A stretch of 64,000 nucleotides of DNA from Lunularia cruciata (GCA_948567375.1 OX419759.1:51302593-51366592), one strand, 5' to 3'. Positions 34,826 to 47,104 are shown, counted from the first letter of the stretch. Numbers and translations are program-made. The notes: generated by a model from the sequence alone, not told the origin.

Positions 34826-36784
34826 TCCTTAAATAAGATTTTGTACAAAAATTCCAAAAGTTCAGTTCAACTTTAATTATAGCATCTGGTCCGTAGACAC
34901 AAATACATCCTACCAAATTTGTACTGTAATAAGTTGTAATCTAAATTAGTAGCTTTAAGTAACCATGAATGGAGGAACATATGGAATTCATGATTATGTT
35001 TTCATGACTATGGAGTACACTGTGCTTAAGATTTAAACATATTCTTTGAGTTTGATTTAAGAAATTTATGAACTAGATTTAATAACTTTACAACTTGTGA
35101 TCTCAATTAATAACTCTACATAACCGTGAAGTTGATTCATAAATATTTATTACTGATTGAATTTATTTATCCTCAAGTTTAACATTAAAAGCTTTAAATG
35201 TTCAACTCATGTTTTATTATAATACATGAGAGATCAAAATATATTTCAAATTTGATTTAAAAAATATAATATCTAAATCAATACTGCTAAGAAATCAAAA
35301 GTGATACTGTTATAAACATTTATTTGCACCAAACTATATAGAATGATAATGATAACATTTTTAACTGTGAAGTTTAATCATCTTATTCTAGTAGGAATCT
35401 AGATATTTGAAGGAAAACTCATTGGACTCTTGCAATTACAAGTTATGATGGTCTCCTCTTAAAGACAAACAGATCTGTTTATATGTGAAGGGATCAAACT
35501 ATTGCAGAAATAACCTACAAGTGAAGTGAGGGGATAAATCTTGCATAAATAACCTAATTTTCACTCGAGCATATATACTTGACTTTAAGTTTAAATATCA
35601 ATATTAGTTGCATGTCCTAAACTCATTAAGTAAGTATAGCCTGAAATGCTTGTATATAATTGATCTTTTAAAGAAGGGCATTGATATTTCCATACCTTTT
35701 TTGGATATTTCTTGTCTCTAAATATTATATGTATACCAAAACAACCAATTACCACTCTCTTAGAAAATTTTCGCATTCCTATTTGAAAATTTCCAGACCT
35801 AACATCAAGATTATAAAAACTAGAGTTAGACCTTCCAGCAACCCAATTTCAACCTTATTGTTATCGCATCTGACGCTGATGGCAAGATTATAGAGCAAAG
35901 AGCGGGACTAAAATAAATATAAAGATCATAGCGCTAAAGTAGGGTTCCACTATTCCACTACGGATATCACTGTAAATATCAACCCATTTTCAATTTAATC
36001 GTTATCTCATTTCACATCAAGATCATAGAGCAAAGACTATAATAAATATAAAGATCATAGAATCAGATGTTCCACTATAGGATGCACAAATATCAAAACG
36101 AGGCATGGAATATTATAAAGCTCAAATGACATCAACATTATAGAGCAAGACTGTAACAAAAGTCACTATAAAAAACTTCAAGACGCAAAACGCTATAATG
36201 TTCCATTGGGTGTATAAATAACAAAAAGAATGTGAAAATATTAAAAAGATATAGCAATATGAAAAAGGAATATATAAATATTATAAAGCTCATCTGACAT
36301 CAAGATTATAGAGCAAGACTATGACAAACGTCACGATCATAGAGTGCAATTATACTAAACATCAAGATCATAGAGCGATACTCTCTACTATTTCAATAAT
36401 GTGTAAATATAGAAAAGAATATAGATATATCAATTCTTTTGGGAAAAGGCTATTCGAAAAGATAAAAAGAAGACCCACACATCACCTAACAAAGATGAAA
36501 CGTAAGAGGTAAATCCCTGGTAGTTTCATCAAAGACAACTTATCCATCGATAAATACATACTTAATTAAAACATGAATAATTTGTATAATGTTTAAAAGA
36601 TCAGCTTTTTGATACTTTAAACGAATACGAATCCAGTATATGAATCTTACTTTACCACACTAACTATAGTTAAAAATACCATAACTATTAACACGCCTTC
36701 AACCTCAGATTAAGAACCTCGGAGACGATCAACATGTGATGGATTCCTCGTACCGTATAAAATCCGATGATACCCGTATTGTAT
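34826..36784. other. AT-rich gene-free DNA with scattered 'aagattatagagcaaga' words
   Basis: Between about 35800 and 36380 variants of 'catcaagattatagagcaaagact' recur roughly every 70-200 bases (near 35805, 35880, 36018, 36130, 36300, 36360). This indicates a worn interspersed or tandem repeat. There is no gene. Confidence 0.4.
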
Positions 36785-36976
36785 CTACTTTTGGTCAGTG
36801 GTTGAATCATTTACCTGGGTTACAAGTACAACAAATCCTGATACGAGTACAAACTGATATATCAAGTGGAGCTTAAAGAGCTACTTTTGGTCAGTGGTTG
36901 AATCATTAACCTGGGTTACAAGTACAACAAACCCTGATACGAGTACAAACTGATATTTCAAGTGGAGCTTAAAGAG
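36785..36976 (+). repeat. Tandem duplication, 96-bp unit
   Basis: Copies 36785-36880 and 36881-36976 begin CTACTTTTGGTCAGTGG and end CTTAAAGAG, with about three differences. The start of a third copy (CTACTTT) follows at 36977. Confidence 0.95.
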
Positions 36977-37676
36977 CTACTTTCTACCGGACACATGTCT
37001 GGCTACTTCTTCAACGAAAGCAGAAGAGAGATCGCTGTCTTTCTGCCCTCTTTGCATTGGGTGCAAAGGCGAGTCCGGAGATTCGATAAGGTACACTACT
37101 CATGTCGCGAAATATCTGCGATTGCTAACTTGGCAAGGAGGTAGATACTGTCGCTTCCATCGCACGTAGTCATGTTAAACTTTAAGTGGGGCGTTCCTTC
37201 TCTTGGAGGGGAAGGAATGCTTCGCCCAAGAATGTTATTCGTTGATCTCTGGACAGTGTGCGTGACCGGGCCGTTTATTTCGACGCGTTCCTGAAGTCCC
37301 GGACTGCGCTGGCTGCTGCCGCTCCCATACCTGTCACCGCAGGTGGACGACACTTCTAACTGGGTGTTCTAGTCGGCCTTCAACATGTGTCTGCTCTTTG
37401 ACCTGTCGGAGATGGAGTGGGGAAAGTTAGATCTTCTTTCACACAGATCCGGAGCTCCCGTCCTATGGGCTTCTGGCTAAAACAATATGGGGGGAAATAA
37501 TATCTGTACTGGTGACAGTCACACTTGTGACTAGTGTCCATGTCTGTAGAGAGGTACATATTTCAGAACATTCTGTCATTGATTAAATCTCCACATTAGG
37601 ATTTGAATTAGCGCTAGCTAGACGATGTTGGGATAAAGCTATATTTTACGATTGCATGCGATAACTTTATGAATCA

Positions 37677-37737
37677 TAAGCTTGATGAATGATGGGTCTT
37701 CGCATCCTTCTTGTTTTTCCTAGCGGTCGGTTTCTTT
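37677..37737 (+). mobile_element. Short SINE-like retroposon, copy D, 5'-truncated
   Basis: It begins inside the element ('gatgaatgatgggtcttcgcatcc') and runs to the 3' end ('cctagcggtcggtttcttt'), so the first 40 or so bases are missing. It is flanked by ACTTTATGAATCA at 37664-37676 and 37738-37750, an exact 13-bp target duplication. It has the same strand and 3' end as copy C. Confidence 0.75.
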
Positions 37738-37750
37738 ACTTTATGAATCA

Positions 37751-39860
37751 AACTTGTGTTGAATATGTAGTTCTATATCTGAAAGGAAGAAGCACAACGC
37801 TTCTTGTGATTAGGATGAGAATATCTACTGATTCGGTTTGTTAGTAATGAATTATGCTACATTTGAGTAATGTAGCAGGCAGACACCTCAGAGACGGTTC
37901 ATCTATCAATGATAAAGAGTTCCTCGACGTTTCATATCTTTGACCATGTGTTTATTGAAGTTTGCAACCTATAATTTGGTATAGCCACGAGAGTCGTTAA
38001 CATTAAAACTTCCCTATTAGGTGTAGGATTTGCTTGTCTTATCCTACGGAATACTGGAGTCATTTGGATCATCTCGGGATATTAGATCAGGCCAAATATG
38101 CAAAGGATCTAGTGAGTAGTACCTGATCAAATCAACTGTAATCATATTTAGTCACTGTATATAACTTCTTTGACGGCCACCAAAAGGGAGGCAGCTACCA
38201 TAGTCCACATCTGGGGAAATGTGAAAGATTTACTGTCATATGTCTGTTAATAACCGTTTCTAATAACGTATTTAACCGAGGATTAAAGGGCAAGACTGTC
38301 ACAAACGTTCTACTTACGTCGTCATCATATAATCATTTTTGGATTTGCATTCTTAAGACAACATTCCATCATTAACAAAAGTGGTACAGAAGTTGGTAGG
38401 TTTTTTGGATTTCTGGCAATCTGAGTTCTGTGGTGCGAGCAAATTCGAATTAAAGTAGATTTCATCAGAGAAGACGTAATTCGTTCGTGTAAAGCTGAAG
38501 TAAAATGCTTGGTGACCGTAGCCAATCGCAATGGAGCAGCTCGGTAGTGGGACTCGGGTTGAACAATGATTATCCCATCGAGGCAGCACTCCGCAGCAGC
38601 TTACGGTACCAGTTTCAAGAGCAGAAGATGCTACCTAGTGTACTCAAGTAGATAGAGGTTCAGGCAATTGATCTAGAGCATCCATTCAGTGGTTTCTTGT
38701 AGATGCTCCTCTTGATTGGATGGGAACGAGAGTTTGAGTGAATAAGCTTTTGCTTCGTTGCAATTCATCATCTTCTACCTGTACCCAACACAGGTCGTCA
38801 ACTCCTTCATTGTATCCCAATTTGGAAACAAATAAACAAATAAACATATATGGTGAATCCCTTGTATTGATCGTCACATTTGCATTGACTGTATCCAAGT
38901 ATTATCGTTTTCTCTTTTTGTGCGTTTTGAAGTGTCATTCATGGGTACAAATCTCTTTCGGAAGAACGAAGACCTGGACCATCTAAGAAGTTAGTCATCT
39001 TGACTTCTCAAACGGGGCAGAAAAATTGATGGACGTATAAACTTTTAATCAGCCACTTGAGTTCGGGTTGGTAGCCAGTTTTTCATTTGTCTATCATAAC
39101 GAGTATTATCAACGGCAGCATCATATGCTTTGAAATAGAATCTTCAACAAAATGAGGTTGGTAGCCACTTTTCCTTCTCTCGATGATCAGAATAGTATGA
39201 GCCGAACGAAATACGACATCGGAAACAGACACCATCTATCATCCACACCAATAAGGTTCTCGACCAACGACAAACATATGATTAGGATGGAGACGACCTA
39301 GGCTTAGAGAACAACCGACGGAAATGAACTATGAGTACCAAGGGCCTGACTGAAGAATATTTCAGCAACGATAAAATATCCTAGGAAGATTTGTCAAACT
39401 TGTTCAGAATATGGCTTTCTGGTCGTGAGGAGACGAGCAGAATAAAATTTTCAACTAGAGTTTGCGCTGTTAATGCGTAGATAGTATTGATAAATATTGG
39501 GGCTGCCAAGAATTCCTCCTGATTAGGCTTTGTCGAATGCAAGATGTGGTTATAGTGGTCATACTTGTAAGAATGCACAGTGCGACGCACAGGAACGGCA
39601 GAGGAGGCATGGATGGATGGATGGATGAATGAATGAAGAAGAGTGATGAAGAATCTTGTACGTGCAGCCGAAAGAGGTCCAATGCTAACAAAGCACCTTT
39701 CGGTCTGGAAATAGGGGAGCACCTCACTACATGAACGGACGTGGGGTGCACATGAACTACTCAATATTCCCATGTTGTGCTGAATGGAGAAGCATTAGGG
39801 CTTTTGATAGGATTTCTTCTTATAAGGATGCATTGCAGATCCGTTCATTTAGGGGAGGGT
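37751..39860. other. No recognised gene; short (GGAT)n tract
   Basis: Chance frames only. A (GGAT)4/(GAAT)3 tract lies at 39608-39636. Confidence 0.4.
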
Positions 39861-40133
39861 TTAGAACGAACCAGCATTTCTTTGCTGGTTCGTGTCATGT
39901 GACGCGGTGGAAACATGTTCATGCTTCGGTGCCCATGGTACTGTTGGAGAGTCGCAATCGATCGGATCAAAGATTGACATCCATGTCACGAGGTCAAAGG
40001 AGGTGGACAAATCCGTCAGATCAACGACGAGGTCAATCCCGGTGAAGAATCCCACATACAGTTTTGAGCTTGTAATCTCAGGAGTTTGATCTCCTCGCGT
40101 CATGCGAAGATGAACAGTGTGTGTCTTCAACAT
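39861..40133 (-). CDS. Possible 90-residue protein or exon, unknown
   Basis: An ATG at 40133 opens a frame with KLYVGFFTGIDLVVDL and SFDLVTWMSIFDPIDCD, a balanced, acidic composition unlike chance frames. The plus strand is also open here (39892-40089, ending NPTYSFELVISGV), so the coding strand is not certain. The minus frame ends inside the hairpin at 39866-39893. No family is recognised. Confidence 0.25.
   Translation of the reverse strand: MLKTHTVHLRMTRGDQTPEITSSKLYVGFFTGIDLVVDLTDLSTSFDLVTWMSIFDPIDCDSPTVPWAPKHEHVSTASHDTNQQRNAGSF
39866..39893. other. Perfect 11-bp hairpin with 6-base loop
   Basis: ACGAACCAGCA (39866-39876), loop TTTCTT, then TGCTGGTTCGT (39883-39893). It could act in RNA on either strand. 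Confidence 0.7.
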
Positions 40134-40286
40134 GTGAGGGAACAGGTTGTTGTAGCTTCCAATGGTTTAATTTCTGCTTAATCTTTTCAAACATCTGATT
40201 AGCTAGCCACTGCGACTATTATCAATTGAGACTCCAGGGTGACTTTTATACGGTATTGGAGAACCCTGCCTATAACAGCGATGTAG

Positions 40287-40386
40287 GTCTCAAGGGCGAT
40301 CACATAGTACAGCAAAGACGATTGAAAAAAATGATGGGAATACCCATCACGCTGTACAAGGCTAGAAACCCAAGGGGCTAAACCCA
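40287..40386 (-). mobile_element. Short SINE-like retroposon, copy G, full length but diverged
   Basis: A minus-strand copy: 'aagggcgatcacatag' (3' end), 'gatgggaatacccatca' (inner hairpin), 'gtacaaggc', 'ggggctaaaccc' (5' end). It is flanked by ATAACAGCGATGTAG (40272-40286) and ATAACAGAGATGTAG (40387-40401), with 14 of 15 bases identical. It is older than copies B, C and E. Confidence 0.65.
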
Positions 40387-40611
40387 ATAACAGAGATGTA
40401 GAAGATTTATTTAATGTGAGTCCCATAACAATAGAAATCGTTCGCGAATACTCTGACACCTTAAAGTTTATTCATTCTCATTGCTTGCATTATGTTTAAA
40501 TGAGACGACAAGTTGGCCAAAAGATTTATAAGTAATCTTTTCTGCAGAGGTGGTGCTGACACACCATACATACATACTGTAAAAATATGATGTGACAAAT
40601 ATGTTGTCAAA

Positions 40612-41276
40612 TTATTGGTGTAAACACTTTTCATAATAGATCTTTGATTTCCTACTTAAAGGATCACCACAATTCCGAATTTTCGATCGTAGATGGTCAA
40701 GGAAAAGGTTCTCCCGGAGGGCAGGGCAAAGGTTGGAAAGGCCAATGGCCTTACTTATCAAAGTTAAATGCACTCTGCCCCATCCAGAAATCCACATGTT
40801 GAACTGACATTCCTGGACAACAAAAGCCCATATGATGTGGGTGGTGGTGGTGTGGGGGGGGAGGGGGGCGCAGGCATAAAAATCATTGCCAAGCCCGATT
40901 AGCACGCACCACATTGTATCACCTTGAATTCCCCACTTCCAAGAAGGTGACCAAAACAAATGAGAAACAACGCATGTCAGGCAACAAGAACAAGAACATT
41001 GTCCATATTATCTTGTGCGCTTGGCTGACAATCCCTATAACCTCCGATAAACTGCCCATGATTCTTTTGGTCAACTTATCATGTGATTGGAATGTAGTGG
41101 CAACCTGTGGCAACAAGTAAGCCTTGTACTGCATCTCTGGGGTGGATTACAGTTTTCTGACAAGAAATCTTGCATTGCCCGGGTAACACAAAATTTACAT
41201 TAGTTGTCTTCGAAAGATTTAGCCAAGTCGACGACCAGCAACTCTTATCTCTCGTTAATTCATCTAGGCTTTCCAT
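40612..41276 (-). mobile_element. LINE fragment (end of reverse transcriptase), decayed
   Basis: Three minus-strand frames follow one another through this segment. The first (41276-41079) has LNLSKTTNVNFVLPG, like the 'GLxxNxxKT' segment after the LINE RT core. The second (41134-40919) has DKLTKRIMGSLSEV followed by SQAHKII and LP, like the LINE thumb motif 'LSxAGRxxLI...IP'. The third (40959-40612) could be the region beyond. The catalytic part lies outside or is lost. There are at least two frame changes, and no target duplication or A-rich tail was found. The family assignment rests on these short motifs only. Confidence 0.35.
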
Positions 41277-42634
41277 GTGTAAAAGTTATTCTAAGTTGAT
41301 GTCCTAATGTACTGTGCTGACATGATTACGGGAGTGAAACCAAGGATTAATTTGAGGATGGTGTTGTCCTCCCTTGATAAGCACGGAAGATTAGCTGATT
41401 ACGCGGTCGCTCACCCCCACTCTGGAATTGGCAGAGTGGATATGAAGAGATAATGGCAAACTCTTTTATTCCTTCATCCATCTGGAACAATGCAAATCAT
41501 GTGGTGAACCATGTGGTTACGTTTCGTCGTTACATGGGCTCCTTATCCGGGTGCCTTCGTGGGAAGTAGGAAGGAGCTCTACCTCCTTGTAATGCTAACA
41601 TACGGTGAATCGTGGCACTCCAAGAAGTACGGGTCTTACAGTATCTACTATAGTTCCTACCCTGGAGTATCACCATTTGAACACTCTGATCAGTCTCGCC
41701 GTGTCTGATGTTTTCACATTTCTATCTTAGATAACCTGGAATTACTCTTGCCCCACGAAGATGTCTGGAGGTTTCACTCTCTCCTATTCATGTTTGACTG
41801 AGGACCTTGTTTTCTCTATGTCCTAAGGGATCTATCCCAGTGTTCCGGATGGTAGGGACCAGCCTAGGCGTTCATTGACCATCACACTAGGATCAGGCAG
41901 AAGACGAAAGCTAGAGAGCTGGCAAAGGCTTCAACAGGGTAAAGAACAACGAGAACGAACCTCGGATTCTGAAGAAAACCACGAGGATATTTACCATTTC
42001 GTAGTTTTCAACTAGTTATACGAGCAGATACTAAACATGTGATCATCACGAGGGTTTTTGTTATCGGACCATATAAAGAAGCCTCCAATCCTAGGAACAT
42101 ATTTGTAATTCGATAGTATGTCTTTCGCTTATTCTCATGACCAAGTTCTAAAATAATGAAACCCACTCAAGGTGCAAGAGGAGAGACTATTGAACTCGGC
42201 CTTTCCATGTTAAGAAACAGGTAGAATGAGAAGCCCATGCGCACATGAAATTGGCACTGATCCCGGGTTAACTCTCGCACCAACTCATATGCCCCGTTGT
42301 CCCATTGGCAGTTGATGATGACCTCAATCAAGTGAACCACGAGTATTTTGAACCAGGTTGTTCGCGTGTGCTTTCCAGTACACTCCAAGCATGTGCAATG
42401 TAGACCTCAAACAGTCCAAAACAGGACAACCAAGTTTATGCAGGACCTGCAGTCATCCTTGCGTTGGTCGTTGCTTAAACTTCCATGCGAAGCTTCATAA
42501 CTGTACATTCATACATAACTTCATTCTTGAATCTACTGTGTAGTAGGAAGGCAACTTATGGCCCCCAGATGTACGAAGCAAGAGAATGTCTAGTAATTGG
42601 AAAGATTTTTGACTTACCGTCCTAAGACATACAG
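41277..42634. other. No recognised gene
   Basis: Short frames without motifs. A frame at 42358-42543 is rich in Cys and His (CRTCSHPCVGRC) but begins without ATG and shows no matching splice signals to the exon that follows. Confidence 0.35.
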
Positions 42635-42880
42635 GTGTTTATTGCACTAAAAAACTCGCCAAAAGTTTATTTCCACATTGGAGAGCGGGAAGGCAGGCGG
42701 ACTGAGGTATCGACGTTGAAGTGGGCTCGATCTGTCAACGTTTATGCTGCACCATGTGAATTGAAAGGGTGCCTGATGGATGAGAGGAAGCCAGATTCTA
42801 AGCCAGAGAATATTCTAAGCAAACATCAAGACCATTTATGCATAAGCGTCTTAACCGTTGTTGACTTTAATCTTGAATAA
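42635..42880 (+). CDS. Possible terminal exon, unknown protein
   Basis: The frame is open after an acceptor-like CATACAG| at 42634 and runs for 81 codons to a TAA that overlaps an AATAAA poly(A) signal (GAATAAAATTC at 42876). It reads KVYFHIGEREGRRTEV, LKWARSVNVYAAP and DERKPDSKPENIL, a charged, coding-like composition. There is no ATG at its start, which fits a last exon. I could not find the upstream exons or name a family. Confidence 0.3.
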   Translation: MFIALKNSPKVYFHIGEREGRRTEVSTLKWARSVNVYAAPCELKGCLMDERKPDSKPENILSKHQDHLCISVLTVVDFNLE

Positions 42881-43440
42881 AATTCTTTTAATTTGCACAC
42901 ATCATGTTCGTATGGGAACGTCACACGGACAAATATTGTGATCTATCATCTGCCGGGAGAGCACTATTTAATCCTTTTAGTTCAGCTCATACCAGTTGAA
43001 CAGTGCTAGTACACAGTTCGGAAAAGTATCTTACTGCACATTTTCTTGAGCCGTGCTAAGGTCATGTGCATCCGTATTTTATTACGTGGAAAGATATCTT
43101 CTAGGAGAGATCTCCATGTTTTGAACTTTCTAGTGCGGGTAGCAAGAAAGAAAACAATTATTTAAGAGACTGGAACAGCGAGACAACAAAAGTTTGATCT
43201 CCTTGGAACTTTGGAACTCCTTTCAGGCGTATATTCCTTTGGAGCACGCCTGTCGAGGTAAACCCTTCGCAAAGAGAGAGAGACCATGAACAGTGGTCAA
43301 TAACTTTGTTCAATTTCGAGCGTTCGTACTTGCGAGTTGAGATCACATGTTGGGATATTTAATTCATTGTCAAGCAAAAGTACCCTTCTGGAAAAAGAAA
43401 AGAAGTAGTATTAATAGTACTTGTGACTTGATATTCTAGT

Positions 43441-43674
43441 TTAAAGCAACAGTACCATAATCAGAGCATTCCGAACACGAGTCCAAACCGACTGGGGATC
43501 GAGAAACCCAGAGTCGTAAATCAGACCACTACTCAATATAGTGGTTGCCCCTGAGTTGACGAAGCCAAAGAAGCTTACAGCCGGAAAGTGGAAATACCAC
43601 CAACAACCACATGATACGCTTATTTGAGGAGTGTGGAGCTTGTAGTGTTCAGTAGCTTGGAGAGCAAAGATCAT
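43441..43674 (-). CDS. Possible small hydrophobic protein (77 aa), unknown
   Basis: It starts with ATG at 43674 and ends at TAA. It includes FFGFVNSGATTILSSGLIYD and a hydrophobic end ALIMVLLL. It could be a membrane-associated peptide or a chance frame. No family is recognised and no partner gene is adjacent. Confidence 0.22.
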   Translation of the reverse strand: MIFALQATEHYKLHTPQISVSCGCWWYFHFPAVSFFGFVNSGATTILSSGLIYDSGFLDPQSVWTRVRNALIMVLLL

Positions 43675-44455
43675 CCATGCCGCTAGTTATTGCGCTCGGG
43701 GTTCAGGTGATCGCTTTCCAAAGTGGTAGATGAACTTTTCCTTCTTCGACCTGAAATGGGGAATAGTTCCAGGCGATAGTTTTGGGTCCTTTACACTATT
43801 TTTATCCTCCATATGCATCGTGGCTAAAAAGATTATGTTCTTCCGCCGTAGGTGAACGTTCGTTAATTGCATTATCTGTCGACTTCCTATGTTGTAATGC
43901 TGGATCTGACACTGTAGTTCATATGGACAATTTGATAGATATTTCCTTCCTTGTTCTAAGTGGAATGGCTGGCAGACTCCTCATTTAATATCATGCGATG
44001 GAATTGACACTTCCCACGACCCAGGAGATATAGCAAGATTTGTACAGCCTGATATTCCCCAAGAATCCGAGGCCAACATGCGGGGATACTGTTGTCCTTG
44101 AAATCCACCTGTATTTTAAGGTAGTCAGTCCATTTTTCTTATCTCGGCCAGCTCTCTGATTCAGGTTAAGGCGTTAGATGAGCACCATCCTTCTCAGTCT
44201 GTTTTGTTAATGAAACTCAATTCCACACAAACTTATCAACCCTTGTTAGGATACCAGTCAAAGAGAGAAGTTCAATCCAGTCATTATTCAGTGTCACAAC
44301 GAATCGAATCCGTAACCTGTTGCGTAAGCTGCAATATTTCGCCTGATCCCGATGCCACATCATTATTAACTGACCAATGATTAATTCCTCGCTGATAAGT
44401 ATAAATTTCTTAGAAGCAGAATCGCTTGCATAGATACCAGACCTCGTATTGTTAT

Positions 44456-44456
<1 letters not shown>

Positions 44457-44498
<42 letters not shown>
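44457..44498. repeat. Microsatellite (GCCA)n
   Basis: About ten uninterrupted GCCA/CCAG units. They produce the Gly-Trp-Leu-Ala runs in the minus-strand frame here, which is not a gene. Confidence 0.95.
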
Positions 44499-45863
44499 TT
44501 TGGATTCCTGGCACAATGTTTCATGTGACCACTTTCGATTGTAAGACTAGTGAATAACGTTCATTTGGATCCAGCGATGTGATATAAAGGACTCCTTCAT
44601 GCATAACACGCTTATCAGGGGAATTTATATCCAACTGTAAAGTGATGGTTGTGTGAATAGAATCAATAAAGCGGCGAGTTGAGACATGCACTGTTGGAAT
44701 TGTACTCGAATATATGCAAGTTCTGAAGGTCTTCTGGCCACCTTTATCCATTTCCTGTCGACCTGTCGACCTGCCTACGATACTCTAGAAAAAATTACAC
44801 CCTTCAAACCGGTAGTAACAGAAATCTGAAGATATTAATAGACTTTCTCCCTTCGTACATCACGAAAAGAAGCGGATTTGGGTTTGATCCACATCATCCA
44901 AATCATTCAAATGGGTGATACCACAATGACTTCATCATGAAAATTCACACTTTCTCCTCATAGTAGCACTTTTCTGCACCCACTTGAGCCAACAAAATTC
45001 GCTCGATTGCATGTCCATAGGACTTTTATTGTCTGAAAAGTTCCATTGTACCGTAGGCACTACGCACAAATTGACTAGATCTTACCCACACTGAGCTCGA
45101 CGACACTTGACGACCAGGAGGTGGCATGGCTCAAGGGGGTTCCTTCTAGCACGCTATTTGTACAAGAAGCGCGTCAAGACGAGAAGCTTTTATGGGTTTG
45201 CAAGCAAGAGAGCTACAACAGTCTTGCGATTTTGATTTCGCCTTTTGATTTCACTTTGCCACTTGATTCAATGGCCAACGACATAGAAACACGTATCTGG
45301 TCGGAAGTGGTTCTGATAGCTATGGGACTGCTCTAAGAAGTGGACATAACCAGTGGAGTTCGGAAACATTGCTATGAAATCAGGGCCCCAAACGTATTGT
45401 CCATGGTGGTCAATTGACCAACAACGACGAGCCAGTCAATCACTATATTTAAACAAACGTGTTCGGTCAGACTAGGTGAATGGACCCGCATAAGTAACTA
45501 GATTTGAAATCGAGTTTACACTCTGAAACGAGAAGCTAAAATATAGTGCGCAGAAAAGGTAATCTGAATCATGTGATACTGCCTCCTGAAATTCCTAGAA
45601 ATTTTATCTTTCAAACGTTTTGGCCTTACTTCCGTCTCTATGTATCCGTCTTCTACGAATTAGCGAGAACGTCTTCAAAGTATTAGATCCAGCGCTGTGG
45701 GAAACGAATAAGGGCATTGAAAGCACTGGCGTTTTCCTCGAAATTTTACCTCATTTTAAAGCAGAGTTCTCTTCTTGTGTCATTTGGTGAATAGATGGAA
45801 GAGTTGATGATTACACTTTACATCTTCCATCTTAGAGCCTTTGATCTGCATTAGTGTATTTCT

Positions 45864-46102
45864 ATGCTTAGACCACGAGTCGAATCAAGGCAGCGGTGGA
45901 GTCGCTGTGAGCAACTCTTATTGATGGGAAACATCAGTAAGAGTGGAGGAGACGCGACTGACGGTGGGATCTGTCACATCGAGAGAAATGTGATGCCGAA
46001 TTCCTTTTCTCTTTTACCAAAGACACGGAGCCTTCATCTACGACGACGAGGAGACAACAAGGAGAACATCATTCCCCGTCATAATCAGATTTTGTTTCTT
46101 AG
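45864..46102 (+). CDS. Possible first exon with strong splice donor, unknown protein
   Basis: ATG at 45864 opens 79 codons reading MLRPRVESRQRWSR, LLMGNISKSGGDATDGG and RGDNKENIIPRHNQILF. It ends exactly at a consensus donor, CTTAG|GTATGTCAAG, in phase 2. A pyrimidine-rich acceptor (TTCTTTTTATCAG| or TTTCAG|) follows at about 46272-46278, giving a plausible intron of about 170 bases. The continuation after the intron is open for only a short way in the matching phase, so the rest of the gene is unclear. No family is recognised. Confidence 0.3.
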
Positions 46103-47010
46103 GTATGTCAAGTCTTGCAGTTCTAGGCAAAAGCCATCCAGAGAAGTTAGTCAAGTTAATGATTCCTGGTCCATTATCACCCAAAGATGCCGTTGTCTTC
46201 CGATATGTTTAATTATGGATATGTATTCGATTCTTTATATACGAACCGAAGGTTTATTTCTTCTTTTTATCAGTTTCAGGCACGTTACGTGTCAGATCTG
46301 CTTTGGATACTAAGAACACACAATCAGTTACACTCTGCGTCACGCTCTTGGAGGGCAGGTCAATCAAAAATGCGTGTCAAACTTCTTAAATCAGGTCGGT
46401 GAATACCGAGAAGTTACCAACAAGGAGGAAGAAATTCTCACATTCTTCCTTATCTTCGGGGTGAGAATGCCTAAAGCGGGATATATAAAACGAAGTAAAT
46501 ATCATCACCAGCCTCTTACATGTCTTCAAACTTTAGGGGTAGAAAGTCAGAGCTGAGGAGCTACAAATCCTCCTCCTAGTACGTCGGTACACGAATGATG
46601 ACACCTCATGATCTAAATTACGAATATCAATGGAAGTTTCTGTGATTAGATATTTCACTTAGATGGTTTGCAGTTCAGTCGGAGACGATTCAGACCAACA
46701 CGCGTTCCATTATAATGCAAAGTACCGTTGTCATACATACACACCAAGTCTGCTGAAAAGATATCTAAATGTTACCCTTCCAGGCAAGAAGTTCTTTATT
46801 CTTCGGATAACTTCGCGACTTCAAATCAAGCTTTCCCTGTATTTGATGGTTCAAGCTCACTACTTTAATCTCCGCCAACTTCCGAATTTCTGATCTCATT
46901 CTTCAGAATGGGACCACTCTCCAGCCTGTCCTGACTTTGCGATCGAGATGTTCCACTCTCTATGAATGTCTAAGCGTGCTCTTTCCCTATTCATGTCCCC
47001 ACCCTTTAGA

Positions 47011-47104
47011 AGAGAGAAAGGCGACCGCGTAGGAAAAATGAAGGATGGGAAGCCCCCATCAAGCCGTACAAGGGAGAGACAAAAAAGGTAACATGAGGCT
47101 AAGC
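47011..47104 (-). mobile_element. Short SINE-like retroposon, copy E, with exact 14-bp duplication
   Basis: The best-preserved minus-strand copy: AGAGAAAGGCGACCGCGTAG (3' end), 'aatgaaggatgggaagc', 'aagccgtacaagggagagac', 'gaggctaag' (5' end). It is flanked by CCCCACCCTTTAGA at 46997-47010 and 47105-47118, identical in all 14 bases. This is probably the youngest insertion in the window. Confidence 0.85.

Noticed and set aside
41400-41416. TTACGCGGTCGC as an eighth copy of the short retroposon
   Set aside because: Only the last dozen bases resemble the 3' end. There is no inner hairpin and no flanking direct repeat.
44217-44516. Minus-strand frame with Gly-Trp-Leu-Ala repeats
   Set aside because: It is entirely due to the (GCCA)n microsatellite. 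The rest of the frame has no motif.
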